The notes: a model not told the origin generated them from the letters alone. DNA of 64,000 bases from Collimonas rhizosphaerae (GCF_038896935.1 NZ_JBANDC010000023.1:1-64000), one strand, 5' to 3'; shown: positions 27,232-36,721, numbered from the stretch's first letter. Translations and numbers: made by a program.

Positions 27232-28137
27232 TCAGCCGCCGTTGCCAAACCGGTCCAGCATCGATTGGAACGGCGTCGCCGGCAGCTGCACCGGATTTGT
27301 TTTTTTCCCGGCCGTTGCTGCAGAACCGCTCCCGACGAATTGCGCGCCCCCGGCAGAATCCTGCACCGCCGCCACGCCAGGCCGCCGCTGTCCGATTTCC
27401 GCGGCCAGGCGATATATAGCCGCGCGGCTATCCATGGACAGGTTGGCCTTGTCCATTACGGCGCGAGCTCTTTCTGCATCGCCTGAAACCAGCAGCAACA
27501 GCGCCAAATTGCCTATCATCTTGCGATTGTCAGGCGCCAGTTCTGCAGCTTGCGCCAACGGCACGCGGGCGCCGGCGAAATCTCCGCTGCGCAGCATTGC
27601 GTAACCAAGATCGCTCAGCATCACGGGATTGGTCGGCTCACGCTTTACCGCTTCCCTCAGCGAGGTGATCGCATTCCCGTAATCGCTGTTCTGTGCCGCC
27701 AGCAGGCCCAGCCCGTGCCAGGCCGCCCCCGCTTCAGGCGAATTCAGCAACTTGCGATATGCCGCTTCCGCTGCAGCTGCCTGGCTGGTTTCGCGCAATG
27801 CGTCGGCACGCAAACGCTGGACTTCCGGCGTACTGCCGTTCTGCTGCTCGTAGGCATCGATGTGCGCCAGCGAGGCAAAATACATGCCCTGCTCCTGCAT
27901 CTGCCGTATCAAACCCAGGTACATGCCCTTGTTATCGGGTGTGGGCGCCTTCTCTTCCGCCTGCTGCCGCAACTGCGCCGCTTCATTCTGTTGCGCATAC
28001 AACTTGGCAGAATTGCTTGCACAACCGCCAGCCAACACCGCGACCAATGCAATGGCGAACGGTGAAAACCAGGCCGGGCAAGCCGGCCGCCGTGCCTCGT
28101 GGCTACCCGTGTCCGGGCGCATATCGAAAATCTTCAT
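27232..28137 (-). CDS. tadD: TadD-like TPR lipoprotein
   Basis: Protein of 301 residues with a lipobox (VLAGGC, Cys39) after an N-terminal extension, and tetratricopeptide repeats between about 100 and 240: AWHGLGLLAAQNSDYGNAI, NPVMLSDLGYAMLRSGDFAG and NRKMIGNLALLLLVSGDAER. In Tad systems TadD is the pilotin-like lipoprotein that helps the RcpA secretin reach the outer membrane. Its start overlaps the tadC stop as ATGA. Confidence 0.88.
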   Translation of the reverse strand: MKIFDMRPDTGSHEARRPACPAWFSPFAIALVAVLAGGCASNSAKLYAQQNEAAQLRQQAEEKAPTPDNKGMYLGLIRQMQEQGMYFASLAHIDAYEQQNGSTPEVQRLRADALRETSQAAAAEAAYRKLLNSPEAGAAWHGLGLLAAQNSDYGNAITSLREAVKREPTNPVMLSDLGYAMLRSGDFAGARVPLAQAAELAPDNRKMIGNLALLLLVSGDAERARAVMDKANLSMDSRAAIYRLAAEIGQRRPGVAAVQDSAGGAQFVGSGSAATAGKKTNPVQLPATPFQSMLDRFGNGG

Positions 28138-29102
28138 GCATTTGCTCCCATTCTTGACAGAGCCCTGATCACCGCCAGGAACCCGACGCCGCCGGTAATC
28201 ACCAGCAGTCCTGGCAGCAAGGTCATCACCATGACTCCCGTCATCTTCACTGTCAGCTTTCCGATCTTTTCTCTCATGTCCAGCTTGCGCTGCTCGCGGA
28301 TCCGTTCGCTAAACTGCTTGAGCGGTTCCTGCACCGCGCCGCCGTGATGTTCCACCTGCACCAGCAGGCGCGAAACCGCGTGCAAATCCTCATTGTCGAA
28401 CACCGTCGAAAAGCGCCGCATCGATTGTTCCCGGCTGCGTCCCGTGCTGTATTGGCGGCTGGCGATCGCCAATTCTTCCCCCAACACCGTGAGCACATTT
28501 CCGAATTCGTTTTCAATCACATGCAGGCTCTGGTCGACCGACAAACCCACGCCTTGCAATAAGCGCAGCAAGTCAATCAGCAAGGGCAATTCCTCGGCCG
28601 CCAGCCGCTGGCGCTTGAGCGCGACGCTCCGCATGATCCATTTCGGCAGCATATGGCCCAAGGCAATGCCAAAAAAAAGAATCAGCAGCAGCGAAAGCCA
28701 TCCTCCGCGAGGAATCAGAAAAAACCCAAGCAGAGGCAAGCTGACTGCAAGCACCGCTCGCGCCAGAAAAAACAAGGATTTACCACGCACGTCATTGACA
28801 TTGCATTGATCCAGCAGATGGCGATCTTCTTCCGCCACCAGCTGACGTCCTACCGGCGTATCAAGCCAGCCGGCGCTGACCGCTACCAGCCGGTCACGCA
28901 AGGATGTCGGTTTCGCACTGAGATTGGCATTGATATTGGCGCTGGCAGCCGGACGGTCATGGGATGCGATCTTTTCGTCAATTGTGGCCAGATTTCGTTT
29001 GAGCCGCCATGCTCTCGCCAACAGAGCTCCTCCCATCAGCAACAAGGCTGCGGCCAGCAGCAGGACCGCCAGGATGATCAACGTATATTGTGTCGAATTC
29101 AC
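28134..29102 (-). CDS. tadC: Tad inner-membrane platform protein TadC
   Basis: Type II secretion F-domain protein of 322 residues starting at GTG. One N-terminal helix (LIILAVLLLAAALLLMGGALL), two central helices and a C-terminal helix (MVMTLLPGLLVITGGVGFLAVI) flank the cytoplasmic F domain with LPLLIDLLRLLQGVGLSVDQSL and the conserved VEHHGGAVQEPLKQF. With TadB it forms the platform on which TadA drives pilin polymerisation. It is coupled to tadD by overlap and follows tadB by 39 bp. Confidence 0.92.
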   Translation of the reverse strand: MNSTQYTLIILAVLLLAAALLLMGGALLARAWRLKRNLATIDEKIASHDRPAASANINANLSAKPTSLRDRLVAVSAGWLDTPVGRQLVAEEDRHLLDQCNVNDVRGKSLFFLARAVLAVSLPLLGFFLIPRGGWLSLLLILFFGIALGHMLPKWIMRSVALKRQRLAAEELPLLIDLLRLLQGVGLSVDQSLHVIENEFGNVLTVLGEELAIASRQYSTGRSREQSMRRFSTVFDNEDLHAVSRLLVQVEHHGGAVQEPLKQFSERIREQRKLDMREKIGKLTVKMTGVMVMTLLPGLLVITGGVGFLAVIRALSRMGANA

Positions 29103-29141
29103 TTTATCCCCGCTTCATATAACGCTTGGCAGCATTACCTG

Positions 29142-30071
29142 CTACACCGTTTTTGCCAGTCGATACAGGCCGTAGCCGCCCACCACTTCGAGCACGACCG
29201 CGCCAACCAGCATTTTTTTCCCGATCGGGTCCTGCCACATGCTTGCAAACATATTGTTATTAAAAATGATCAGGAAAATACCAATAGCGATCGGCAAGAT
29301 GCCCATGATCCAGGCCGACAAACGAATTTCGGCAGACAGCGAAACCAATTCATTCTGTGCATGTTCCAGGTCGCGCATGAAAGCTGCCATGCGTTCCAGG
29401 ACCAGGTCCGAACGTCCGCCAAAGCGAGTCGACACACCAATCACGGCAGCGACCAGATCCAGTTCCTTGAATCGGTAAATGGCAGCTTGCAAACGCAATG
29501 CATGTTCCAGCTCAACGCCGGCCTGCACCTGTCGGTTTGCACGGTCCAGTATCACCCGCAACGCCCCCTCAGTGCTCAAGATACCGGTCTGGAAGGCCGA
29601 GCCGATACTGTTGCCTATTGTGACCAGGCGCACCAGGGTATCGAGGAACCCCGGCAATTGCCGCACCATGGTCCGCTGCAATTTGGCCGTCCGCAGCCAG
29701 AAATAAAAATAGACCAGCATCGTATATAACAGCAGCGTTCCGACTGCTGACAATGCGCCACCCAATATCAATGCCAGCAGCGTCAGGCAGATTCCAGGGA
29801 CCAGCAGCTGGACGTACAGTTTGCCGCTAGGATGCTGGATCCCTGCGCGCAAGAAGAAATGGCGCAAGGCTTCTATCGACACTTGCAGTTGCGGCGCGAT
29901 CTGGTTCGCATCCTGCGGTTCCTTCTGGACCAGCTGCATTCCTTGCAGCTGCCGGTTCACGAATGCAGCGCTGACGTCCTGCTGAGAGCGTTGTTGCGCG
30001 CGCTGCCACAGCCAAAGACCGGCACCGGTCAATAGCAGCGCAGCAGCAAGCAGCCAAAGAGCAATATGCAT
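29142..30071 (-). CDS. tadB: Tad inner-membrane platform protein TadB
   Basis: F-domain protein of 309 residues. It has an N-terminal helix (ALWLLAAALLLTGAGLWLW), a central pair of helices around LLVPGICLTLLALILGG, the conserved block QLPGFLDTLVRLVTIGNSIGSAFQ with EHALRLQAAIYRFKELDLVAAVIGVSTRFGG further on (shown in parts), and a final helix. It pairs with TadC as the inner-membrane platform. Its start lies two bases after the tadA stop. Confidence 0.92.
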   Translation of the reverse strand: MHIALWLLAAALLLTGAGLWLWQRAQQRSQQDVSAAFVNRQLQGMQLVQKEPQDANQIAPQLQVSIEALRHFFLRAGIQHPSGKLYVQLLVPGICLTLLALILGGALSAVGTLLLYTMLVYFYFWLRTAKLQRTMVRQLPGFLDTLVRLVTIGNSIGSAFQTGILSTEGALRVILDRANRQVQAGVELEHALRLQAAIYRFKELDLVAAVIGVSTRFGGRSDLVLERMAAFMRDLEHAQNELVSLSAEIRLSAWIMGILPIAIGIFLIIFNNNMFASMWQDPIGKKMLVGAVVLEVVGGYGLYRLAKTV

Positions 30072-30073
30072 GA

Positions 30074-31432
30074 CTAGCGCCTCCCCGGCTGGCCACCTGT
30101 CGAACCATGGCCGAGACCGCCGGTATTCGGACTGCCGGCGCTTTGCTGCCCAAGCTGGCGCTGGCGTTGCAGTTTGGGTGCATGCGGGAAGATACCCAGC
30201 GATATCCAGCGATCCGCTTCTTCACCATCCGGTCCGATATAGCTTTCATGCCGATACAGTTCCTGCAGGGTGATGATGTTGTCGCCCATGCCGGTGACTT
30301 CGGTAATCGAGACGATGCGGCGGCGGCCATTGGAGAGCCGGCCGATCTGCACAATGAAATCAAGGGCGCCGGCGATTTGCCGCCTGAGGCTGCTTTCGCT
30401 TCCCTGGAAGCCGGCAAACCCTGCCAGCATTTCGATCCGGTACAAGCATTCGCGCGGCGTATTGGCGTGGATCGTTCCCATCGAGCCGTCATGGCCGGTA
30501 TTCATGGCTTGCAGCATTTCCAATACTTCGGCGCCGCGCACCTCGCCGACAATAATCCGGTCCGGCCGCATCCGCAGGCTGTTGCGGATCAAGTCGCGGA
30601 TACTGACTGCGCCGCTGCCTTCGAAGCCGCCCAGGCGCGATTCCAGGCGCACCACGTGCGGATGGTTGAGCGACAGCTCTGCTGTGTCTTCCACTGTCAC
30701 CACACGTTCGTTCTCCGGGATGAAAAATGCCAGTGCGTTCAGCAAAGATGTTTTACCGGAGCTGGTGCCGCCCGAGACCAGGATATTGCAACGGGCTTTG
30801 ACCGCATTATCCAGCAGCGAATATATTTCCTCGTTCATGGTGCCGAGATTGAGCAGGTCGGTAGGTTTCAGCGGCTCCTTGCGGAATTTCCGGATCGACA
30901 CCATTGGCCCATCCACCGACAACGGTTCGATCACCACGTTGAGCCGGCCGCCGTCGGGCAAGCGGGCGTCGACCATCGGATTCGATTCGTCCAGCCGGCG
31001 TCCCAGCGGCGCCAGGATGCGCCTGACGATGCGCAGCAGATGGGCGTTATCGGTAAAGCGCAGCGTCTCACGCTGCAATACGCCATGGCGCGAAACAAAC
31101 ACGTCGTTGTAACCGTTGATCAGGATATCTTCGACCGTCATGTCGGCCAGCAGGTCTTCCAGCGGCCCCAGGCCCGCCAGTTCCTTGGTCAGGGCGTCGG
31201 CGATCTGCCGTACTTCGGCTTCATTCAAGGGAATGCGCTGCAGGCGGACAAAACCGTCGACGTCCAGATTGACGAATTGCTGGATCGCGCTGCGCGACCA
31301 GCGGCCGAACTCCGCCCCCAGTTCTTCAATCCGCGTCAGCAGATGATCGTAGGCCGCAGTCTTGATATCCTGGAATTCCTGGGTGTTTGTAAACGCTTGA
31401 TCGTCGTCGGCAAATTCAATCTGGTTACTCAC
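30074..31432 (-). CDS. tadA: Tad secretion ATPase TadA/CpaF
   Basis: Hexameric traffic ATPase of 452 residues, cytoplasmic motor of pilus assembly. Landmarks: N-terminal CpaF domain with GLGPLEDLLADMTVEDILING, Walker A GGTSSGKT (221-228), Asp box VEDTAEL (247-253), DRIIVGEVRGAEVLEML (Walker B region, 291-307) and the His box TGHDGSMGTIHANTP (312-326). The start is GTG 31432 with GGAGA upstream. The C-terminal tail is Gly/Pro/Gln-rich and unlike other CpaF proteins. Confidence 0.95.
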   Translation of the reverse strand: MSNQIEFADDDQAFTNTQEFQDIKTAAYDHLLTRIEELGAEFGRWSRSAIQQFVNLDVDGFVRLQRIPLNEAEVRQIADALTKELAGLGPLEDLLADMTVEDILINGYNDVFVSRHGVLQRETLRFTDNAHLLRIVRRILAPLGRRLDESNPMVDARLPDGGRLNVVIEPLSVDGPMVSIRKFRKEPLKPTDLLNLGTMNEEIYSLLDNAVKARCNILVSGGTSSGKTSLLNALAFFIPENERVVTVEDTAELSLNHPHVVRLESRLGGFEGSGAVSIRDLIRNSLRMRPDRIIVGEVRGAEVLEMLQAMNTGHDGSMGTIHANTPRECLYRIEMLAGFAGFQGSESSLRRQIAGALDFIVQIGRLSNGRRRIVSITEVTGMGDNIITLQELYRHESYIGPDGEEADRWISLGIFPHAPKLQRQRQLGQQSAGSPNTGGLGHGSTGGQPGRR

Positions 31433-31545
31433 GTTCGTTTCTCCCGTCTTTCATCAGGGGCCGCCTTTTCCTGTCTTTTCCTGGCCAGGTTCTGAGACAG
31501 CGGCGTGCATCGTATCTAAATCGGCTTGCTTGCTTACTTGCTTAC

Positions 31546-32850
31546 TTATTTTCGCAATAAAATTTTCGGCAGCCAGCGTCCCACTCCATGTTTGTGCGCT
31601 GCCGTCTCATCATGGCTGAGCAAGCCATCAATCAGGCCGTCCACAGCTTTGACGTAAGTATCGTGCGGAGCAACTTCATGCAGCAGCTTGCCGCGGTTGG
31701 CGCTGGAGGTCAGCTTCAGCGTACGTTCCGGCAAAGTCGCCAGCAAGGGCAATTTGAAACGCTCGGCAATCTGGTTTGCCGCCATGCCGAAACGGTCGTC
31801 GTAACGGTTCACCACCAGGTGGCGCTTGCCGTCGTCGGGATGGCGGCCGTTCAGTTCCTGCAAGGTGCCCGCCAGCGATACCAGGGCGCCGACGCTCTGG
31901 TCGGTCACCAGCCATACCTGGTCGGCGGCGCCGGTCAGGTTGGCGATGAATTCATGATTGGTGAAGCCGCCGAGATCGGCGATCAATACGTCAAAGTACA
32001 GGCGCAGCCGATCCAGCAAGGCCAGTGCATCGTGGTGCGACACCGTGCGCATTTCGCTCAGGCTGTGCGGCAGCGAAATCACGGTAACGCCGCCAGGGCT
32101 GCGCGGCAGTGCCGTATGCACAAGGGTCTCGTCAAAACGGCGCAGGTTGCGCACCGCTTCGGCAAAATCGAAATTGCCGTTGGCGCTCAGGTACAGCTTG
32201 CCATCCCCGGCCGGCAAGCCCAGGTCAAGCAATGCGACCCGGCTGTCGGTCGCATTCCGCTTGCCGCCGTGACTGGTATTGCGCAGCTGGATCATGTCCG
32301 CCAGGTGCGCTGCCAATGTGCTGGTGCCGATACCCGGACGTACGCCGAGCAAGGTCACTAGCTGGCCGCGCTTGACCGGCGCCGGGGCTCGCGCAGCAGC
32401 CTTGGCCAGCACCCGCTGCACCACATCGCGCGCTTCATCCTCGGAAGCGCTGACGTCGATGAAATCGCTGACGCCTGCACGCAAGGCCGCAATCGTCCCT
32501 TCGGGAAACGCCATGGAGCCGACCGCCACCAAAGGCAAAGTCGGAAGGGTTTTACTCAGGGCGCGCGCCAATTCGGTTGCATGCGCGGTTGTGCCCAGAG
32601 AGTCAAGCGACAGGACGCCGGCGTGGTCGCTTACTTGCTCTATACCTGAGAAATCCAGCAGCACCAGCAAAGGATTGAGCTCCACTATGCGCGACAGCAA
32701 TTCCGCTACATCGGCTTTTTCCTGCAATAGCGTGCCCCATTTGCCAAGGGCCGCACCCAGCCATTCTGCTTGCGTGCTGTTGCGCGAACAGAAGACGAAA
32801 CGGCTAAGCGCCGTCAGTTCATTCAAAGCCTTGTTACGAGCATTCATCAT
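31546..32850 (-). CDS. tadZ: TadZ/CpaE-like pilus localisation protein
   Basis: Protein of 434 residues with an atypical receiver-like N-terminal domain (about 15-150) and a ParA/MinD-like ATPase domain. It positions the Tad machine at the pole or chosen site. The nucleotide loop is degenerate: RPGIGTSTLA (171-180) has arginine where the deviant Walker signature lysine is expected and threonine where the P-loop lysine is. DVLIADLGGFTNHEF is the Walker-B-like switch II. Weak or no ATP hydrolysis is therefore likely, as reported for some TadZ proteins. The start is uncertain: the first ATG at 32850 is used; TTG 32859 is possible. A run of CTTGCTTA-type microrepeats adjoins the stop codon. Confidence 0.85.
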   Translation of the reverse strand: MMNARNKALNELTALSRFVFCSRNSTQAEWLGAALGKWGTLLQEKADVAELLSRIVELNPLLVLLDFSGIEQVSDHAGVLSLDSLGTTAHATELARALSKTLPTLPLVAVGSMAFPEGTIAALRAGVSDFIDVSASEDEARDVVQRVLAKAAARAPAPVKRGQLVTLLGVRPGIGTSTLAAHLADMIQLRNTSHGGKRNATDSRVALLDLGLPAGDGKLYLSANGNFDFAEAVRNLRRFDETLVHTALPRSPGGVTVISLPHSLSEMRTVSHHDALALLDRLRLYFDVLIADLGGFTNHEFIANLTGAADQVWLVTDQSVGALVSLAGTLQELNGRHPDDGKRHLVVNRYDDRFGMAANQIAERFKLPLLATLPERTLKLTSSANRGKLLHEVAPHDTYVKAVDGLIDGLLSHDETAAHKHGVGRWLPKILLRK

Positions 32851-32871
32851 GTGATCCAAGAAATTGGGCGC

Positions 32872-34179
32872 TTATTTTGAAAATCCCGGCAATTCGTCGC
32901 GGCTCGCTCCTCCTAGCAGATAACTTCCCCACGCGGTGCCAGCGGTATTGCGGCGTTCCTCGGTTTCGCCAGGCAATGGCAGCGGCACATTTTTTGCGAT
33001 TGGCTGGACAATGTGCGGAGTGACGATAATCACCAATTCCTTTTCGTCCTGGGAGTAACTCAGATTACGGAAGAAGCTGCCGATAATAGGCAAATCACCC
33101 AGCAGTGGAATTTTTTTGACATTGGATAGCGTAGTGCGTGAAACCAGGCCGCCGATGATGAAGCTTTCGCCGTCGCCCAACTCGACCGTCGTATCTGCAC
33201 GCCGGGTATTAATCGACGGCACGGATACGGTGTCTGTGATGACGACCTTGGTATAGTCGACGTCGCTTGCTTCCGGTGCGACCTTGAGAGCGATCCGGCC
33301 TTTCGCCAGTATGGTCGGCGAAACAGTCAAGCCGATCCCGAAAGGTTTGTAGACGATCGTGGTGGTGCCAAGGCCGCCGGACTGCGGAATTGGCAGTTCG
33401 CCGCCAGCCAGGAAACTCGCACTTTGGCCGGAGAGAGCGGTCAGCGATGGCTCCGCCAGCACGCGCGCCATGCCATTTCCTTCAATCAGGCGCAAGTTGC
33501 TGCTCAAACTGTAACTACCTCGGCTGAACTTCGTCAGCAAACCGAACGCAGACGATGCCGTAGTCAGCCCACCGTTGGAAGCGAGGTTGCTGCCCAGGTT
33601 AAAACTGAAATTGCCGCGGTTTACCAGCAGCCCGAAATCGAAACCGACTTCCTTCAATACCGATTTGCTGAATTCGACGATCTTGACATCGATCTGCACC
33701 ACGTTGCCGCTATCGATGGTCGAGATATCGAGCACCTTACCCTTGCCTGCCGCGTCCGCAGCGGCAGCACTGCTTTTTATATGGTCCAGAAGCGATGGCG
33801 CCTGTCCGCTGATCACGCTGGCAGCGCCACGCACCTTCACGTCGGCCCCGCCTTGCCCGGCCACAGCCGCCTGCAAGTCACCTTGTACCGTAATCCTCCA
33901 TGTATTGGCCGGCATGCCCTTGGCCCATGCCGTCACGGTGGTGACGCCGGCTTTTTTCCCGACCAGGATCACGCTGCCATTTTTGCCGCCGGAACCACGC
34001 ACCATCAATACATCCGCCACTTCCGGATCGGCTATCGCAATGCGTTCCAGCGTACCCGCAACCGGCAGGTTTTGCTGTTCGTGCATGGCGAGCGTGATAT
34101 CCGCAGTGGCAGCCATGGAAAAGACTGGAATTGCACTCGCGCTTAACAGCAATGGCAGGGCTAGTTCGTGAATTTTCAT
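32872..34179 (-). CDS. rcpA: Tad outer-membrane secretin RcpA/CpaC
   Basis: Secretin of 435 residues with a signal peptide (LPLLLSASAIPVFSMAATA). The pilus-assembly N-terminal domain has the pattern LPVAGTLERIAIADPEVADV and TTVTAWAKGMP (about 40-105). A linker with an Ala/Gly-rich stretch follows, then the secretin domain with VQIDVKIVEFSKSVLKEVGF, LAEPSLTALSGQSASFLAGGE and the closing GDLPIIGSFFRN and VTPHIVQP. It forms the outer-membrane pore for the Flp pilus. It lies 21 bp before tadZ and 55 bp after rcpC. Confidence 0.93.
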   Translation of the reverse strand: MKIHELALPLLLSASAIPVFSMAATADITLAMHEQQNLPVAGTLERIAIADPEVADVLMVRGSGGKNGSVILVGKKAGVTTVTAWAKGMPANTWRITVQGDLQAAVAGQGGADVKVRGAASVISGQAPSLLDHIKSSAAAADAAGKGKVLDISTIDSGNVVQIDVKIVEFSKSVLKEVGFDFGLLVNRGNFSFNLGSNLASNGGLTTASSAFGLLTKFSRGSYSLSSNLRLIEGNGMARVLAEPSLTALSGQSASFLAGGELPIPQSGGLGTTTIVYKPFGIGLTVSPTILAKGRIALKVAPEASDVDYTKVVITDTVSVPSINTRRADTTVELGDGESFIIGGLVSRTTLSNVKKIPLLGDLPIIGSFFRNLSYSQDEKELVIIVTPHIVQPIAKNVPLPLPGETEERRNTAGTAWGSYLLGGASRDELPGFSK

Positions 34180-34234
34180 GAGTTACGGTCAATCCTGTTA
34201 TTGATATAAGCCCGTCATTGAAAAACTTCTCGCG

Positions 34235-35221
34235 TCAGAAAGCTACCGACTCCCGCTGGGTGCCACGGATGACCTCAACTGTGCCGGGAATATTGGCGCC
34301 ACGTGCTGCCCCAGGTCGTGGCGCGGCGGCTGCCTTATAGCTCGCCGACGATCTGGAATCGCCTGCCAGCCCGTTCATTTCCATGCCGGCAAATGCCTGG
34401 TTGTCCGGTAGCTTCAACGCCTCTTGCTGATCGCGTGTGAGCTCTCGTTTGCCTGCCAGCACGGTGGCCGGGGACGGAAACAGCGCCAGATCCGGAATTG
34501 CTTCGTCGCTGGGGTTACGCAGCGCCAGCATCAATTTGCCATTCTGGGTTGCCAGCAGCAGGCGATTGACATCCGCGACCGGCGTCGCCAGCACTGCGGT
34601 CCGGGCAACTGGCTGAGCCTGCGCCTGTGCCGGCTGGCTTGTCTGCGATGCCTGCTGAGGCGGCGTCGCTCCGCCGCTACCGCCAGCGGTACCGATCACC
34701 GCCGCCCCGTATGACAGCACATGCAGGCGCGACATCAATAAACGCGCTTGCGTCTTTTCGCTATCCTGGCCTTGCTTGAGCGTGAAAAATACATCGACAT
34801 AATCACCCGCCTGAACACGGTTGCCGGCGCCGACAATCTCATCGACCGGAATTGCCACAGCCCGCTCGCCATCAGCCAGCTTCACTGCCAGGCCGCTGGC
34901 CAGGCCGCTTTCGGTAATCGGCGTACCGGCGCCGATGTCAATCAGAGGAACCTTGCCAACCACCGAACTGGCCTGGCTGTACGCACCGGCCGGATTGATC
35001 GGAAGAGCCACCAGGCTGATATCGTCGGTACCGATTGCTTTGCCCGCGACCAGCGCACGTGCTGCCACTACAACCTCATACTGGCTGGCATTCCTGGCGA
35101 TTGATGCAGGCGCCGCGGAAATCGTCGGCGGCGGACGGCTGCCTAGCCACCAAGCTACAAACGCCAAACCGAGAGCAGCCACCACCAATATTGCTGCAAC
35201 AATTTTTGTAAGGTTATTCAT
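34235..35221 (-). CDS. rcpC: Tad assembly protein RcpC/CpaB
   Basis: Protein of 328 residues with one N-terminal membrane helix (IVAAILVVAALGLAFVAWWL) and a SAF domain (VVVAARALVAGKAIGTDDISL, then PITESGLASGLA, about 48-110), followed by the RcpC/CpaB domain (VAIPVDEIVGAGNRVQAGDYVDVF). It sits in the periplasm, probably supporting the secretin. A Gln/Ala/Pro-rich insert near residues 185-210 is low complexity. It is in the tad operon between tadE and rcpA. Confidence 0.92.
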   Translation of the reverse strand: MNNLTKIVAAILVVAALGLAFVAWWLGSRPPPTISAAPASIARNASQYEVVVAARALVAGKAIGTDDISLVALPINPAGAYSQASSVVGKVPLIDIGAGTPITESGLASGLAVKLADGERAVAIPVDEIVGAGNRVQAGDYVDVFFTLKQGQDSEKTQARLLMSRLHVLSYGAAVIGTAGGSGGATPPQQASQTSQPAQAQAQPVARTAVLATPVADVNRLLLATQNGKLMLALRNPSDEAIPDLALFPSPATVLAGKRELTRDQQEALKLPDNQAFAGMEMNGLAGDSRSSASYKAAAAPRPGAARGANIPGTVEVIRGTQRESVAF

Positions 35222-35376
35222 AGGGTGTAGTCGATGCCTATCCGAACAGAGAGAAGTTCAAAATGCTTCCATGCCACATCACATCTACGTCAACCAGAGC
35301 ACCAAGCTATTCACTCACTGACGCTATACCGATAATGTTGTGGGTAGTAAATAAATAATTCTTGTCAACGGCATTC

Positions 35377-35862
35377 TCAATTAATTTGCACCGTGGCAGA
35401 GCTCGCCAACGTCGCGGGTACCGCAACATTCATTAGTGGTCCCAGCAACAGCGGCACCAAAGGCTGAGTGCTATATGGGTATGAGACTTTGACTGTGATG
35501 CATTGCGCGCTGGTGCCCGCGGGGAATGCACACACGACGGGGCCGGTCGGAACACAGGTGGCAATCGGATCGCCATTGCCATTGCTACCTAGCCACTTAA
35601 CAAGCTGAGTCGCGGTGTTGCAGGCAATCGTGCCGCGATCCGCAGTGGTGTAGCGCAGCGCAGCGCGCGCGCCTTCTTCCGCTGCCAGCGCCAAAGATTG
35701 CTGGGCCAGGAAAATCAGTACATAGGTAATGATTCCGTACAGCAGTACAAAAAGCACTGGGAAAACCAAAGCAAATTCTATCGCTGCAATACCGCGCTGA
35801 ACGGTGCGCCGTACTCCCGATGCCCTCCCGGGACGGGCCGTATCTTTATATTTGTAATACAT
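35377..35862 (-). CDS. tadE: TadE-like minor pseudopilin
   Basis: Protein of 161 residues. An Arg-rich leader is followed by RGIAAIEFALVFPVLFVLLYG, matching the TadE pilin-like signature with glutamate at the fifth position after the predicted cleavage glycine and a single hydrophobic helix. The C-terminal domain has three cysteines and a Pro/Val-rich end. TadE is a minor pseudopilin processed by TadV. It stands 155 bp from rcpC and 81 bp from tadV. Confidence 0.87.
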   Translation of the reverse strand: MYYKYKDTARPGRASGVRRTVQRGIAAIEFALVFPVLFVLLYGIITYVLIFLAQQSLALAAEEGARAALRYTTADRGTIACNTATQLVKWLGSNGNGDPIATCVPTGPVVCAFPAGTSAQCITVKVSYPYSTQPLVPLLLGPLMNVAVPATLASSATVQIN

Positions 35863-35943
35863 CCCTGCTCCCGATCTTTACCGCTGATACGATCAGTGCA
35901 CCGCCGGCATCCGCCTGCCAGCATGCATGATGCAAACAAGAAC

Positions 35944-36480
35944 TCAGGTAAACCCTAGCGCTATCCCAGCGCCATGCACCCCTATCCAAGCCCCGGCTAA
36001 TGCCAAGTACGCTGCATAAGGAATTCCCACACGTTTGCCGCGTTTTTCCAGTAGTCGCTGGCACAATGGCCAGCGCATCACGCGCATCGCAATCAACTGC
36101 ATGCGAGGCACCATTCCCAAACGCGAGGCATACATCACTGCTGCATGGGCACCTGCAATCAAAGAAGCGATCAGGAAGGCTGGCAACAACGCTCCAGGTC
36201 CAAGCAGGAAACCAAGCACAGCAAAAAACTTGACATCACCTGCCGCCATCGCTCGCAATGCATACAACGGCAAGAAAAACGCCAATCCGACTGCGAAACC
36301 AGATAAAGCATTCAACCAGCCGATACCGTTCAAGCCTTTACCCAGCCACAAAAAAAATCCTAGCTGTACCGCAATCGCGATCAACAAGAATTTGTTAGGA
36401 ACGCGGCGAAATAAACAGTCGTATGAAAAAATTGCAGCGCAAAACAGCAAAAATAGTGGCAACAAACTTAAATCCGGCAT
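35944..36480 (-). CDS. tadV: Prepilin peptidase TadV/CpaA
   Basis: Aspartic prepilin peptidase of 178 residues with about six hydrophobic helices. Catalytic aspartates fit YDCLFRRVPN (Asp21) and AAGDVKFF (Asp82), the A24A family pattern. It removes leader peptides from Flp, TadE and possibly TadG. This gene is less GC-rich than its neighbours: the coding strand has long T/A runs. It lies between flp (67 bp gap) and tadE, on the same strand. Confidence 0.92.
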   Translation of the reverse strand: MPDLSLLPLFLLFCAAIFSYDCLFRRVPNKFLLIAIAVQLGFFLWLGKGLNGIGWLNALSGFAVGLAFFLPLYALRAMAAGDVKFFAVLGFLLGPGALLPAFLIASLIAGAHAAVMYASRLGMVPRMQLIAMRVMRWPLCQRLLEKRGKRVGIPYAAYLALAGAWIGVHGAGIALGFT

Positions 36481-36547
36481 TTGTTTTCTCTGTCCAATTA
36501 GCAGCGACGGCTAATTGGACAGCTCATGGTGTTCTGTACAGTTGGAA

Positions 36548-36721
36548 TTAAGTGCCAATTGGTAATCTACCGGCTATGTTGTTGAACAACCGCGATAGAT
36601 CGGTGCCCAGGAGAGTAACCGCGACAATGATCGCTACTGCGACCAACCCTGCAATCAGACCATATTCGATTGCAGTAACCCCATCTTCATCCCGAAGAAA
36701 TTTCATTAATTTGGCGTTCAT
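36548..36721 (-). CDS. flp: Flp-type IVb pilin
   Basis: Prepilin of 57 residues, the structural subunit of the adhesive Tad pilus. Leader MNAKLMKFLRDEDG is followed by VTAIEYGLIAGLVAVAIIVA, the standard Flp processing motif (G before VTAIEY, Glu at +5, adjacent Tyr). Cleavage by TadV after Gly14 would leave a 43-residue mature pilin. The frame is open further up, but AGGAG lies six bases before ATG 36721. It is first in the tad run. Only this single flp copy is seen. Confidence 0.95.
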   Translation of the reverse strand: MNAKLMKFLRDEDGVTAIEYGLIAGLVAVAIIVAVTLLGTDLSRLFNNIAGRLPIGT

